Program-made: the position numbers and the translations under genes | Notes under the pieces: generated by a model | The model's database searches: none | Seen by the model: only the letters and a program-made list of their open reading frames with translations | What the model was told of the DNA's origin: nothing | Assembly (NCBI GenBank): GCA_045536775.1 | Contig: JAZSOD010000089.1 | Span: forward strand, 1 to 37,850 | Reading direction: 5' to 3' | Origin: UBA4717 sp045536775 | Lineage (GTDB): Bacteria; Bacillota; Clostridia; Oscillospirales; CAG-272 | Length of the DNA stretch: 37,850 nucleotides | Shown here: positions 1 to 7,977 of the stretch, in pieces | Layout: every line of letters begins with the position of its first letter | Position numbering within the stretch: the first letter of the stretch is position 1

Positions 1-378
1 CTTCTTGGTACCAATACAAAGGAAGCAACCGGTGCATCTGTAAGATACTATTATAATAATGATACAGTAAAAAAGCTAATAAGCGATGGCGCATTTGGAC
101 ATAACGATTATTATTATACTCTTGCTGATGGAATGGAGGATCCTGCGGAAAATATGCCTGTCACCGATAACGGTATTGTTCGAGGCGACTCGGATGGAGA
201 CGGGTCACAAAAGGTGAGGGACCTCATTATACTCTCCAGATATCTTGCCAAATGGAATGGATACACAGATATGATGTACGGTGTAAACAGCGACCTTAAC
301 GGTGATAAGCAGCTTACGAGCCTTGACCTTGTAATCTTGGCAAGAAGACTCGCTAACTGGGATGGCTATACCGACTAA
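1..378 (+). CDS. Dockerin type I-containing protein, C-terminal part
   Basis: The frame is open from the first base, so this is the last 125 residues of a larger protein; the Met at base 133 is internal. The final ~65 residues form a type I dockerin with two calcium-loop repeats, GDSDGDGSQKVRDLIILSRY and a second one starting SDLNGDKQLTSLDLVI. Both keep acidic residues at loop positions 1, 3, 5 and 12 (Asn at 3 in the second), and each repeat ends in a W-x-GYTD motif. Dockerins anchor secreted enzymes or binding proteins to cohesins on scaffoldins or the cell surface. The ~60 residues before it are Tyr/Asn-rich and do not reveal the catalytic or binding module, which lies outside the window, as does any signal peptide. 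A strong terminator follows at once. Confidence 0.9.
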   Translation, partial: LLGTNTKEATGASVRYYYNNDTVKKLISDGAFGHNDYYYTLADGMEDPAENMPVTDNGIVRGDSDGDGSQKVRDLIILSRYLAKWNGYTDMMYGVNSDLNGDKQLTSLDLVILARRLANWDGYTD

Positions 379-381
379 ATC

Positions 382-417
382 AAAAAAGACTTCGGGATTA
401 AACCTGAAGTCTTTTTT
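382..417 (+). terminator. Rho-independent terminator of the dockerin gene
   Basis: The stem GACTTC(A/G)GG-type arms flank a short loop (gacttcggg / cctgaagtc), preceded by an A-run and followed by seven T. It starts four bases after the stop codon. The A-run means it could also act on minus-strand transcripts. Confidence 0.85.
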
Positions 418-424
418 TGACAGA

Positions 425-656
425 TTACTTTTCAATAACAGGGAGAACGAAGGAGTGAGGCTCGAGGGAGATTCTGTAAGTGAGCTCGTCGCGTCGACCT
501 GAAGTAAGGAATCCTTCCTTCGTCGGAACAAAGTAAGCTCATCAGTACATCAATAGTGCAGATACTTGAGTGAGTATCGGGATTGAAGATAAGTATCTTT
601 ATGCACTTGTGGTCTAAGGTAGTAACGGTTGTGTTCTTCGCTTTCGTAATCGTACC
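425..656 (-). other. Coding-like intergenic stretch, possible gene remnant or dispersed repeat
   Basis: Between the dockerin terminator and the GRE stop there is no convincing intact gene, but the minus strand has protein-like frames. One runs from 538 to a TAA at 425-427 (37 codons) and ends in the plausible C-terminal peptide RISLEPHSFVLPVIEK; it is preceded by two consecutive TGA codons (544-539). A second frame is open for 74 codons from 656 to a TGA at 432-434, without an obvious start or ribosome binding site. A third frame is also open across part of it. Several open frames with no start argue against a real gene; a decayed 3' end or a dispersed intergenic repeat fits better. No function is claimed. 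Confidence 0.35.
555..607. repeat. Imperfect inverted repeat in the GRE downstream region
   Basis: Arms agtgca-gatactt (555-567) and aagtatc-tttatgcact (591-607) pair over 13 bp with a four-base bulge. No T-run follows on either strand, so it is not a standard terminator. It may be an RNA structure at the 3' end of the GRE operon transcript. Confidence 0.4.
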
Positions 657-659
657 TTA
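615..659. repeat. Short inverted repeat downstream of the GRE operon
   Basis: Arms taaggta (615-621) and tacctta (653-659) are perfect 7-bp complements separated by 31 bases. Together with the 555-607 repeat this suggests a structured element 40-145 bases past the GRE stop. The arms are short, so chance is possible. Confidence 0.25.
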
Positions 660-699
660 ATAATCTATAAATCTCACGGCGTATTTCGCTTCAAAGGAA

Positions 700-2940
700 T
701 TATTTGTTTTCCGACATTGTGATGAATCGTTTTATAACAAGCTCTCTGAATTCGGGTGAGAGGGAGGCAAAGTATGCGGTAAATCCCGTCACTCTGACAA
801 CAAGGTCGGGATAGAGATCGGGGTTTTCGTGTGCCTTCATTAACTTTTCCGTGTCAAGCACGTTTATATTAATAAGAGTTCCGCCTTGGTTGAAATGCCC
901 CTTGATCAGCGAAAGTACAAGCTCGATTCCACCGTTATCTACAGTTAAGCAGGGGTCAAATTCGATCTGTAGAGGCGCGGTGTTGCCAAATCCGCACTGT
1001 ACTGAAGCGATTCCGTTCGACTGAGCCGTGACTGCGCCGTCAAGCCTGAAACATGGGTTGGGATTTGCACCGTGTGAAATAGGCTCACATGAGAGTCTGC
1101 CGTTTGGTGTTGCAGGTACCTTTGAGCCGTACTCGATAGTACGTGCCCAGCTGAACCAACCGGGTAAAAGCTGTCTTGATTTTGGCATTTTTTTCGATTC
1201 TTCACGTATTACACGTACAAATACTTCGGTCAGGCGTTGAGCCCATTTGTCTGCACAAGTATTACCGCCGCAGTATTTGCCTGCGGTGGAAAGAATAGCG
1301 CGTATCCTTTGACCGTTTTCACAAGAGTAATTGGAGTCGAGAGCTGTGAATACTTCACTCCAGGTAAGCATATTTTCTTTCTCAACTCTTTCTTCAAGTG
1401 CACCAAATGAATCTGCAACCACCGCGAGCCCCGCACCGTCAATACCAACCGTATGCAGCTCGGCTGCAAGTGAGGCATCAAGACCGGTTTCGATGGTGTT
1501 TTTCATCATCAGATTCATAATGAGCTCGGGTGTAACCTCCCATTGATGGTCAAGGTGGAGATTGATACCTTTTGCAGTAATTTCAGCTGCTTTTGTAAGA
1601 TGTTTTTCAAAAAGCAAAAACAGCTTTTCAGTCGAAAAATCGTTTGATTCTTTCATTTCGTCAAGTGCAACGCAAAATACCTTTGCGATGTTTATCTTGA
1701 CCGTATCGTTCATTGGAAATTCAATGCCGGGAATACACATCCAGTTGCAGCCGACGGCAATACGCCGTCTTGCAGTCATCTTGTCTACGCCGTTTCGCAT
1801 ATAACCGTCGCAAAGTGCTTTGTCATTCGCGAAACGCGGCCAAGCGTTCTTGTTTTTAATTAAGTAGTAAACAGACCTTCTCAAAAACTCAGAATCGCAA
1901 TTTTCATGAACTCTCACAGTTAGGTTGCATGATATGTTAATAGAGTCTGCGGCTTCAAGTATAAGATACGAGAGCTTGTTTGTCAGGTCGCAGTCGTTTT
2001 CGTCAACACCCGAAATCTGATAGTAATGTGGGTCGATAAGCAGGAGGTTTGCTATAAGAAATTTTGCTTTTTCGTCATCAAGTATTCCTGCTTTTATGTC
2101 GTTTTCATAATAGGGAAGTAACAAAGTATCAAGCTGGAAACCCGCACCGTCTCGCGTGTATATTCGGGAGGCACAGTTAAAATAAGCTACCCATTGACAA
2201 ACCTCGTGCAGAGTTTCGGGCTTTCCAAGACGAATTTTTTCGTTAACTGTAAGCATTTCCTCAAGATTTGCTTTTATCTCGTCACGTTCTTCGGATTTTA
2301 TAAGATCTTTTATCTTTATTATGTGTCTGTCAATAAATGCGATAATTGCGAGAAGACATTTTTCTTCTGCATCGTAGAAATCGGATTTATCTTTGTTTAT
2401 CTCACGGTATTTTCTTACCTTTTCAAGAAGACCACCGAAGCCAAGCTCGAGTCCTATTGTGTAATCACACGCGAAATGCGCGTCGCCGTCAATACCCGTT
2501 TGAATATTGTATAGCTCGTGGTAGGACTTTAATTCATCATAAGGGAAGCGCTTTTCGTCCCAACGCTTACTCCACGTTTCAGTAGCGCTGCTCATAAGCT
2601 CTTTAATTTTGGGATTGTTCTTGAGCCAATCGGGTAAATAATGAACGTCTCCGCGATAATTTACCAGCATATCGCGCCAGCGGCCGCAAAGCATCTCCAT
2701 CGGGTCAACGTACGCCTCGTGAGCACCGATTACGCGGCAAAAGTTCTCGCTCATTCCGTCGTACCCGTAAAAGCTGCCGTTTTCGCTATTGTACCACGGT
2801 TCTACAAAATAACCGTCATTTATCGGTACAGTACCGAAATCGTCAAGGTCTGTGTATCCGTTTTGACGTCTTTTCTCGAGAGTGTGGCGAATTTTCGTTT
2901 CTCTCATAGATCTTAGCCTGTCAGCATAAGTCAAAGGCAT
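700..2940 (-). CDS. Glycyl radical enzyme, PFL-like family, divergent active-site loop
   Basis: A 746-residue glycyl radical enzyme. The radical site is Gly719 in VRVTGFTAYF near the C-terminus (codon 786-784), matching the family's RVxG(Y/F) motif. The likely thiyl-radical cysteine lies in the loop VGCNWMCIPG, Cys398, with Cys402 close by. Known GRE dehydratases and lyases usually have GCVE here and PFL has a CC pair, so GCxxxC without the Glu is unusual and the substrate cannot be assigned. The N-terminal PFL domain covers about residues 1-600 and the Gly-radical domain the rest. It is the last gene of a six-gene operon and overlaps its activase by 20 bp; an AAGGAG at 2956-2951 supports the ATG at 2940. 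No microcompartment targeting or shell genes are nearby. Family certain, reaction unknown: a C-O, C-C or ring-opening lyase on a sugar-like compound is inferred from neighbours. Confidence 0.93.
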   Translation of the reverse strand: MPLTYADRLRSMRETKIRHTLEKRRQNGYTDLDDFGTVPINDGYFVEPWYNSENGSFYGYDGMSENFCRVIGAHEAYVDPMEMLCGRWRDMLVNYRGDVHYLPDWLKNNPKIKELMSSATETWSKRWDEKRFPYDELKSYHELYNIQTGIDGDAHFACDYTIGLELGFGGLLEKVRKYREINKDKSDFYDAEEKCLLAIIAFIDRHIIKIKDLIKSEERDEIKANLEEMLTVNEKIRLGKPETLHEVCQWVAYFNCASRIYTRDGAGFQLDTLLLPYYENDIKAGILDDEKAKFLIANLLLIDPHYYQISGVDENDCDLTNKLSYLILEAADSINISCNLTVRVHENCDSEFLRRSVYYLIKNKNAWPRFANDKALCDGYMRNGVDKMTARRRIAVGCNWMCIPGIEFPMNDTVKINIAKVFCVALDEMKESNDFSTEKLFLLFEKHLTKAAEITAKGINLHLDHQWEVTPELIMNLMMKNTIETGLDASLAAELHTVGIDGAGLAVVADSFGALEERVEKENMLTWSEVFTALDSNYSCENGQRIRAILSTAGKYCGGNTCADKWAQRLTEVFVRVIREESKKMPKSRQLLPGWFSWARTIEYGSKVPATPNGRLSCEPISHGANPNPCFRLDGAVTAQSNGIASVQCGFGNTAPLQIEFDPCLTVDNGGIELVLSLIKGHFNQGGTLININVLDTEKLMKAHENPDLYPDLVVRVTGFTAYFASLSPEFRELVIKRFITMSENK

Positions 2941-3691
2941 ATCTGTTTAACTCCTTCATTAATTCATCACTCGGAACAGTGAATTCGGGTATGTTTAGAC
3001 CAAGTGCCGAATATTTAGGCAGTCCGAGAGGATGATAGGGTAGTAATTCGTATTTTTTTACATTTTTGAGGGTTGATAAAAACTCGGATATCTTATCTAC
3101 CCCCTGTTCAATTTCAGGAATGATCGGAGTGCGTGCAAAGATCTTAACTCCGAGCTTGTCAAGACGAGTAAAGTTTTCCTTGATGAGCTCGTTGCCGACT
3201 CCTACAAACTTTTTGTGGATGTGTGTATTCCAAACCTTGAAATCGGCAAGGACATAATCCGTTAGCGAGAAGATTTCTTCATCAAAATATATCATTGAAG
3301 TTTCAATCGCAACGCTTATTCCGTTCTTTTTACATTCTTTAATTGCATCGAGAAGAAAATCTTTTTGATAAAGCGGCTCGCCTCCCGAAAAAGTAACTCC
3401 GCCGCCGCTTGCGTAGTATGGGAGGTCGAGTAATATTTCCGAAATGAGTTCTTTTGCAGTAATCTCTTTTCCGCATATTACTCGTGCACCCGAAAAGCAA
3501 CCTTTATCGCACATATTGCAACCGATACATTTTTCAGGATATAAAAGTATTTCGGGTTTTGGGTTTATAGCTTCGGGATTGTGACACCATTTGCAGCTAA
3601 GAGGACAACCCTTCATAAAAACGATGGTTCTGCATCCCGGACCGTCATGGAAGGTTGCGCGCTTGATCTCGGTTATGATACCCGTTTTCAT
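2921..3691 (-). CDS. Glycyl radical enzyme activating enzyme (radical SAM)
   Basis: A 256-residue radical SAM protein that would abstract hydrogen from Gly719 of the adjacent GRE. The [4Fe-4S]/SAM motif CPLSCKWC gives Cys29, Cys33 and Cys36. A ferredoxin-like insert follows at CIGCNMCDKGC (Cys55, 58, 61, 65, with a further Cys73), enough for one auxiliary cluster; many GRE activases of lyases carry eight extra Cys for two clusters. The SAM-binding GGE motif appears as TFSGGEP at 101-106. It overlaps the upstream dehydrogenase gene by 4 bp (ATGA) and the GRE by 20 bp, so the pair is translationally coupled and the pairing is secure. Which GRE subclass it belongs to cannot be told by eye. Confidence 0.95.
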   Translation of the reverse strand: MKTGIITEIKRATFHDGPGCRTIVFMKGCPLSCKWCHNPEAINPKPEILLYPEKCIGCNMCDKGCFSGARVICGKEITAKELISEILLDLPYYASGGGVTFSGGEPLYQKDFLLDAIKECKKNGISVAIETSMIYFDEEIFSLTDYVLADFKVWNTHIHKKFVGVGNELIKENFTRLDKLGVKIFARTPIIPEIEQGVDKISEFLSTLKNVKKYELLPYHPLGLPKYSALGLNIPEFTVPSDELMKELNRYAFDLC

Positions 3692-4794
3692 TCGCTAATA
3701 GCCTCACGTTCACCGCTTTCGACAGAACGAGCTATACTGTCAAGCAAACACATGATCTTCATATTGTTCTTGAAATCGAGAGATTCGTGTATAGGCTCGC
3801 CCGAGTTTACGTGATGAGCATACATTGCGGCAATATTTTTGAACTCACCGCCAAGCGAAGCGTTTTTAACCTCAACGGGATTGCCGAAGTAATCGTACGC
3901 CTTGACGACAACCTCGCCGTTTTCTCTTACGCACTCGATCACGCCGTTGTCAAGGAACACACTCGGTCCTACCGGAATGCCAACAGACGGAGTTGTCCAA
4001 GTACCCTCAAGTACCGATACTGAAGAAGGATATTTTACAATAGCTATACCGTTGTCGAAAATGTCAGAGAAGGAATGAGCAAGGTTTACACCCTCCGTGT
4101 ATGTATATTCGGGGATTTCCGAATTGTACCAGCTTGTAAGCATAGAGCCGTAACAGCAGAAATCAAGAATAGCGCCGCCGCTTTCGCTTTTTCTGTACCA
4201 CCAGGTCGAAGCGCGTTCTTCATTAGTCATTTCCTCAGTCTTTCCGTCAACACCTCTGTGCATAGCGCCACGACCGAGAGGACCTGTGTTACCGATAAGG
4301 AATCTGATTTTAAGTATACGTCCAAGCTTACCGCTGTCTATAATATTTTTAATCGTGTGCAGATAAGGTCTCCACGTAAGCGGCCAGTTCACCATAGCAA
4401 ATATACCGTTTTCATCAACAACCTTTTCGATAAGCTTTGCCTCGTTAAGCGTATAGGCCATCGGTTTTTCGATGCTTATATTGATTTTTCTGTTCGCACA
4501 TTCTGTAGCGATCTCAAGCTTTTTGCTTGTCTCGCAGAGGATAAATGCGATATCCGGCTTTACTTCATCGAGCATTGCCTTATAATCCTCGTAAAAAGCC
4601 GAACAATAATTAATTTTTACGTTTTCAATATTCCACGCACGAGTATATCTTGTACGAGGAAGCTCTTTTATAGGGTTTATCGTATCGGATACTGCAACAA
4701 GCTCCATATCAGGCTCGTTGTGTATGTAGAGAGCTACCTCGTTGACGTGCATATGTGCAAAACCAATAATAACTGCACGAATTTTTTTATTCAT
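3688..4794 (-). CDS. Gfo/Idh/MocA family oxidoreductase, divergent (third of three)
   Basis: A 368-residue protein with the family's N-terminal Rossmann fold and C-terminal Gfo/Idh domain. The nucleotide loop is unusual, IIGFAHMHVNEV, in place of GxGxxG. The family's EKP signature is intact (Glu109-Lys110-Pro111). In the substrate domain GGAILDFCCYG keeps the Asp (211) but has Tyr215 where most members have His of a DxxxH motif. Members oxidise or reduce a sugar, cyclitol or amino sugar hydroxyl with NAD(P). It overlaps the upstream oxidoreductase by 8 bp and the activase by 4 bp. The altered loop and missing His suggest a specialised or different substrate compared with its neighbours. Confidence 0.88.
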   Translation of the reverse strand: MNKKIRAVIIGFAHMHVNEVALYIHNEPDMELVAVSDTINPIKELPRTRYTRAWNIENVKINYCSAFYEDYKAMLDEVKPDIAFILCETSKKLEIATECANRKINISIEKPMAYTLNEAKLIEKVVDENGIFAMVNWPLTWRPYLHTIKNIIDSGKLGRILKIRFLIGNTGPLGRGAMHRGVDGKTEEMTNEERASTWWYRKSESGGAILDFCCYGSMLTSWYNSEIPEYTYTEGVNLAHSFSDIFDNGIAIVKYPSSVSVLEGTWTTPSVGIPVGPSVFLDNGVIECVRENGEVVVKAYDYFGNPVEVKNASLGGEFKNIAAMYAHHVNSGEPIHESLDFKNNMKIMCLLDSIARSVESGEREAISE

Positions 4795-5875
4795 TAAAAA
4801 ACACCTCTTTGTTCTGACTTGCGCTTTTGTAGAAAAGATCTATGATTGCAGATACTGCAAGGGTCTCCTCCGGTTTGACAATAAGCTCGTCTTTTCCGTT
4901 AAGATAATCCCTGACATTGTCAAGCAAAGCAAAGTGACCCGAAAACTCTTCATTTGGGTATGGATTTACGCAATTTACCGAAGGCTTTTCTTCAAGGGCA
5001 TATCCTCCGAAGATATGATATTCGGGAAGCTTGATTCCCGCGTTTTCACCCGCGAGAACAATGCTTGTTTCGTCAGGTAAATTTGCCGCCCACGCAACCT
5101 TGAAGTTGACTCTCTTACCGCCTTCAAACAAAATACTGCCCGATGAGAAATCCTCAACGTCAAATTCGTTTTTATCGTAAGTGCGGCGAGAATGAACTCC
5201 TCCTGCAAGTGCTCCGCTTGCTTTCATGTTTTCGGGAATATCTTCGCTCAGATGAGCAATTCTTGCACTTGTTGTGCCGCTTACCGAAACAAGCTTTGGA
5301 TTTCCCATAAGCCACACAAGCGCGTCAAGCATATGAACGCCAATATCGACAAATGCGCCGCCTCCACTGTATTCTTTGAGGTGGAACGTGCCCCACTTGG
5401 GAATACCGCGGTGTCTGATCCTCGAAAATTCACCGTAATAAATATCACCGAGAATTCCGCTATCTATAAGTTTTTTTGCTTCAATTCTGTCAGGAGTAAA
5501 CCTCATACTTTGACAAGCACAGAGCATAAGTTTTTTTGATTCTGCCAAAGCAAAAAGCTCTTTTGCATCAGCGTAGCTAACAGCAAGCGGTTTTTCGCAA
5601 ATAACGTGAGCGCCTGCATTCAAGGCTGCTTCTACATATCTTTTGTGAAACATATTCGGCACACATACCGATACTATATCGGGAGAAATGTCCGAGAGCA
5701 TATTATCGGCGTTGTCGGTGTAATAAGGAATTCCGTGTCTTTCAGCGGTACTTTTGGCGGTTTCGAGATTATTGTCACATACAGCAACTATCTCAAAATC
5801 GTCAGGCAAATGTCTGTATGCGGGAATGTGTGCAAAATTTGATATCATTCCGCATCCGATGATTGCAACTTTCAT
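4787..5875 (-). CDS. Gfo/Idh/MocA family oxidoreductase, canonical (second of three)
   Basis: A 362-residue protein with all family hallmarks: a Rossmann loop IIGCGMIS at residues 5-12, EKP at 94-96, and GGGAFVDIGVH containing the catalytic-type DxxxH (Asp177, His181). It is the most likely true NAD(P)-dependent dehydrogenase of the three. Homologues act on myo-inositol, glucose-fructose, 1,5-anhydrofructose, or make 3-keto sugars; the sequence alone does not decide. It starts 14 bases after the preceding oxidoreductase gene and overlaps the next by 8 bp, so the three are probably made together, perhaps for successive oxidation and reduction or as a complex. Confidence 0.9.
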   Translation of the reverse strand: MKVAIIGCGMISNFAHIPAYRHLPDDFEIVAVCDNNLETAKSTAERHGIPYYTDNADNMLSDISPDIVSVCVPNMFHKRYVEAALNAGAHVICEKPLAVSYADAKELFALAESKKLMLCACQSMRFTPDRIEAKKLIDSGILGDIYYGEFSRIRHRGIPKWGTFHLKEYSGGGAFVDIGVHMLDALVWLMGNPKLVSVSGTTSARIAHLSEDIPENMKASGALAGGVHSRRTYDKNEFDVEDFSSGSILFEGGKRVNFKVAWAANLPDETSIVLAGENAGIKLPEYHIFGGYALEEKPSVNCVNPYPNEEFSGHFALLDNVRDYLNGKDELIVKPEETLAVSAIIDLFYKSASQNKEVFFNE

Positions 5876-5889
5876 ATTGTATCTCCAAA

Positions 5890-7143
5890 TTATTCGTAAA
5901 TTCTGTCGTTATAGTCTATTTTTTTCCAGTCTTCGGGGGGATTGCCGAGGAAGGGAACCGGGAGAGGCTTTCCGCCGAGCATTGCTGATTCATGAGCAAT
6001 TATTCCGGGTATTGAGCATATTGCGGAATCCCATGCATTGTTGGGCGGAAGCTTTCCTGTCATAACTGCTCTTACAAAATCATCTACCAGAAATGCGTGA
6101 GAACCGTTGTGACCGCCGTCGGGAATATCGCGGTGAGCCACGGGCAGACGGTTAACATCGTGAACAGGCGAATATCCGCGATGGTACGCGTATTCTGCTG
6201 GGTCTTTAGAAAGGTCGATCTTATCCTTGTTTTGAGTGTATTTTACAGTGTTTATAAGCTCGCTTGCGTATTCAATGGATGTTTCCTGACCGAAAACGGG
6301 TCCCTTAGTAAATACATGATGCATACCTGCATTCTGATAATTGCCATGAGTACCGATAAGGCTTGTTATGTATGACGAGGGCTTTGCTGTACCGCAACGT
6401 CTGAATTCGTTGATTCTCGCAACGCCGCCGCCTGACATCTTGAATAGTGCGCTTTGATTACTGAATGGGTTGTCCCAGTTGTTGTTACCCTTGCCGTAAA
6501 TGCCGTCACCGATGTCATCTTCAAAGCCAATACAAGAAACCTCAACGGGATACTCACCGATAGATAAAAACATCATTGACATAGAGTGAGTAGAGTAGTA
6601 CATGGGAGGAATGCCTGCGATGCGTTTCCATCCGTCACCGCCCGAGCCTGAGAATGAGTCGAACATTTCGGTGATATCGTGATAGTACTGTGACTCACCG
6701 TAAACGAATTTACCGAACGCGCCTGACTTGTATTTTTCGCGGCAGTATATCGCGCAAGGGAAATAGTAGCAGGTCTCGCCGCTCATATATATAAGGCGCT
6801 TTTCTTCGACAAGACGTATTATTTCTTTTGATTCTTCAATTTCACAGGACATAGGTACGGCAGAAAAAACGTTTTTGCCTGCGTTAAGTGCCTGAATTAT
6901 CATAGGACCGTGCTGATGGCGCTGAGTGAAAATACCGATACAGTCAAGGTCTGTTTCGAGGTTCAACATATCTTCGTATGACTCGTACATTTTTGCAACG
7001 CCGTAATTCTCAAGAATATGCTCGCGTCTGTCCTTCATAAGCTCAGCTCCGACTACCTTGTCAACGTCGGGATGAGTGAGAAATAAATCAAGGAAGCTTT
7101 CGGAAAATTCTCCAAATCCAACAATACCGATTTTAATACCCAT
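5890..7143 (-). CDS. Gfo/Idh/MocA family protein lacking the EKP lysine (first of three)
   Basis: A 417-residue, longer Gfo/Idh/MocA-like protein. The N-terminal Rossmann loop IGIVGFGEFS is recognisable, but the EKP signature is replaced: NVFSAVPMS places Ala95-Val96-Pro97 where Glu-Lys-Pro is expected. The usual DxxxH is also changed, to MYYSTHSM, with a His but no Asp. In this family the EKP Lys supports catalysis and cofactor binding, so this may be a non-redox member, an isomerase or lyase, or a partner subunit of a sibling enzyme. It begins one base after the isomerase stop and is followed at 14 bases by the canonical paralogue. No frameshift is seen, so it looks selected rather than decayed. 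Confidence 0.85.
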   Translation of the reverse strand: MGIKIGIVGFGEFSESFLDLFLTHPDVDKVVGAELMKDRREHILENYGVAKMYESYEDMLNLETDLDCIGIFTQRHQHGPMIIQALNAGKNVFSAVPMSCEIEESKEIIRLVEEKRLIYMSGETCYYFPCAIYCREKYKSGAFGKFVYGESQYYHDITEMFDSFSGSGGDGWKRIAGIPPMYYSTHSMSMMFLSIGEYPVEVSCIGFEDDIGDGIYGKGNNNWDNPFSNQSALFKMSGGGVARINEFRRCGTAKPSSYITSLIGTHGNYQNAGMHHVFTKGPVFGQETSIEYASELINTVKYTQNKDKIDLSKDPAEYAYHRGYSPVHDVNRLPVAHRDIPDGGHNGSHAFLVDDFVRAVMTGKLPPNNAWDSAICSIPGIIAHESAMLGGKPLPVPFLGNPPEDWKKIDYNDRIYE

Positions 7144-7144
7144 T

Positions 7145-7930
7145 TTAATTAACTCCTAAATCATTTATGTATTTTCCGAGTGAGAAATCGGAATTTTTTA
7201 CTCTGTATTCAAATCCGACATAGTCGGAATATGACGTACTTTCAATGGCTTTAAGAACACTGCGGTAATCAATTTCGCCAAAGTCAGGCTCACATCTGAA
7301 CGGCGAATTTGCCACGTGGAAATGACCGATGTGTTTAATGTTGCTTTCGAGGATATTTATCAAATTTCCTTCCATACGCTGAGTATGGTAAAGATCAAGC
7401 AATAGCTTAACAGAGGGCGAAGAAATGCCTTTAACTATATCGAATGCGTCCTTTGAGTAAGGCATAACGTAGGTATCTCGGTCAAACGTGTTGAGAGGCT
7501 CGAGTAAAAGCGTTACGCCCAATTCCTCTGCTACAGGGGCAGTGGCATTAAGCACGTTGAATATGTTCTCGAGCGCACGTTCGTACGAAATATTTTCGTC
7601 ACGGTCACCTGCGAGGACTATCATTTTACTTGCTCCCAGCCGTTTGAGAACAGGGGCGGTTTCTGTTACAGCCGATATGAACTCGGATGTGCGCCCGTGG
7701 GAGAGAATACCACGTGAAAGGTCGTAGGAGAGCTTTTCGTCGGATGAATCTATGTTCATAAGAGCGACTTTAAGACCAGTCTCCACAGAACGCTTGACAA
7801 TAGCATCTACGTCCTTATTTGACCATTTCCAGAATTCAATAGCATCGACCGAATCAGCTTTAGCTGCGTTGATTCTGTCAAGAAAATCGTATTCGGGATA
7901 CATCATATCAATACAAGCACTGAATTTCAA
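7145..7930 (-). CDS. Sugar phosphate isomerase/epimerase, hydroxypyruvate isomerase-like
   Basis: A 261-residue AP-endonuclease-2-type TIM barrel. The start is set at TTG 7930, six bases after GAGGTG (7942-7937); the longer open frame to 8086 would run back through the promoter region. Metal-site residues are recognisable: Glu144 in LLLEPLN, Asp179 and His182 in LLLDLYHTQRMEG, His205 in HFHVANSP, and Glu241 in GFEYRV. The segment around GEIDYRSVL resembles hydroxypyruvate isomerase (Hyi). Relatives include inosose and 2-keto-sugar isomerases and ketose 3-epimerases, often encoded beside Gfo/Idh/MocA dehydrogenases. It is the first gene of the six-gene operon. The exact substrate is unknown. 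Confidence 0.88.
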   Translation of the reverse strand: MKFSACIDMMYPEYDFLDRINAAKADSVDAIEFWKWSNKDVDAIVKRSVETGLKVALMNIDSSDEKLSYDLSRGILSHGRTSEFISAVTETAPVLKRLGASKMIVLAGDRDENISYERALENIFNVLNATAPVAEELGVTLLLEPLNTFDRDTYVMPYSKDAFDIVKGISSPSVKLLLDLYHTQRMEGNLINILESNIKHIGHFHVANSPFRCEPDFGEIDYRSVLKAIESTSYSDYVGFEYRVKNSDFSLGKYINDLGVN

Positions 7931-7948
7931 AAATATCACCTCAACTAA

Positions 7949-7977
7949 ATTATAGCATTTACAGATTTGCAAGTCTA
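7949..7977 (-). promoter_or_regulatory. Predicted promoter of the GRE operon
   Basis: On the minus strand TATAAT (7954-7949) lies 17 bp from a weak -35 TAGACT (7977-7972). A poor -35 with a perfect -10 is typical of promoters needing an activator, which fits the divergent AraC-type gene. Confidence 0.55.
7963..7976. promoter_or_regulatory. Near-palindromic operator candidate between divergent promoters
   Basis: agatttgcaagtct is a 14-bp near palindrome (12 of 14 positions symmetric) over the -35 region of the GRE operon. It could be the site for the AraC-type regulator or for a catabolite repressor; not proven. Confidence 0.35.

Noticed and set aside
205..531. 108-codon minus-strand frame over the dockerin end
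   Set aside because: It runs through the terminator and antisense to a clear dockerin; Ser-rich translation with no domain. Only the downstream intergenic part is kept as a curiosity.
4075..4797. 240-codon plus-strand frame opposite two oxidoreductase genes
   Set aside because: It is a shadow of well-supported Gfo/Idh/MocA genes; no ribosome site and no recognisable protein features.
700..7930. Bacterial microcompartment GRE locus
   Set aside because: No shell proteins, aldehyde dehydrogenase or phosphotransacylase are present, and the GRE has no N-terminal extension for targeting.
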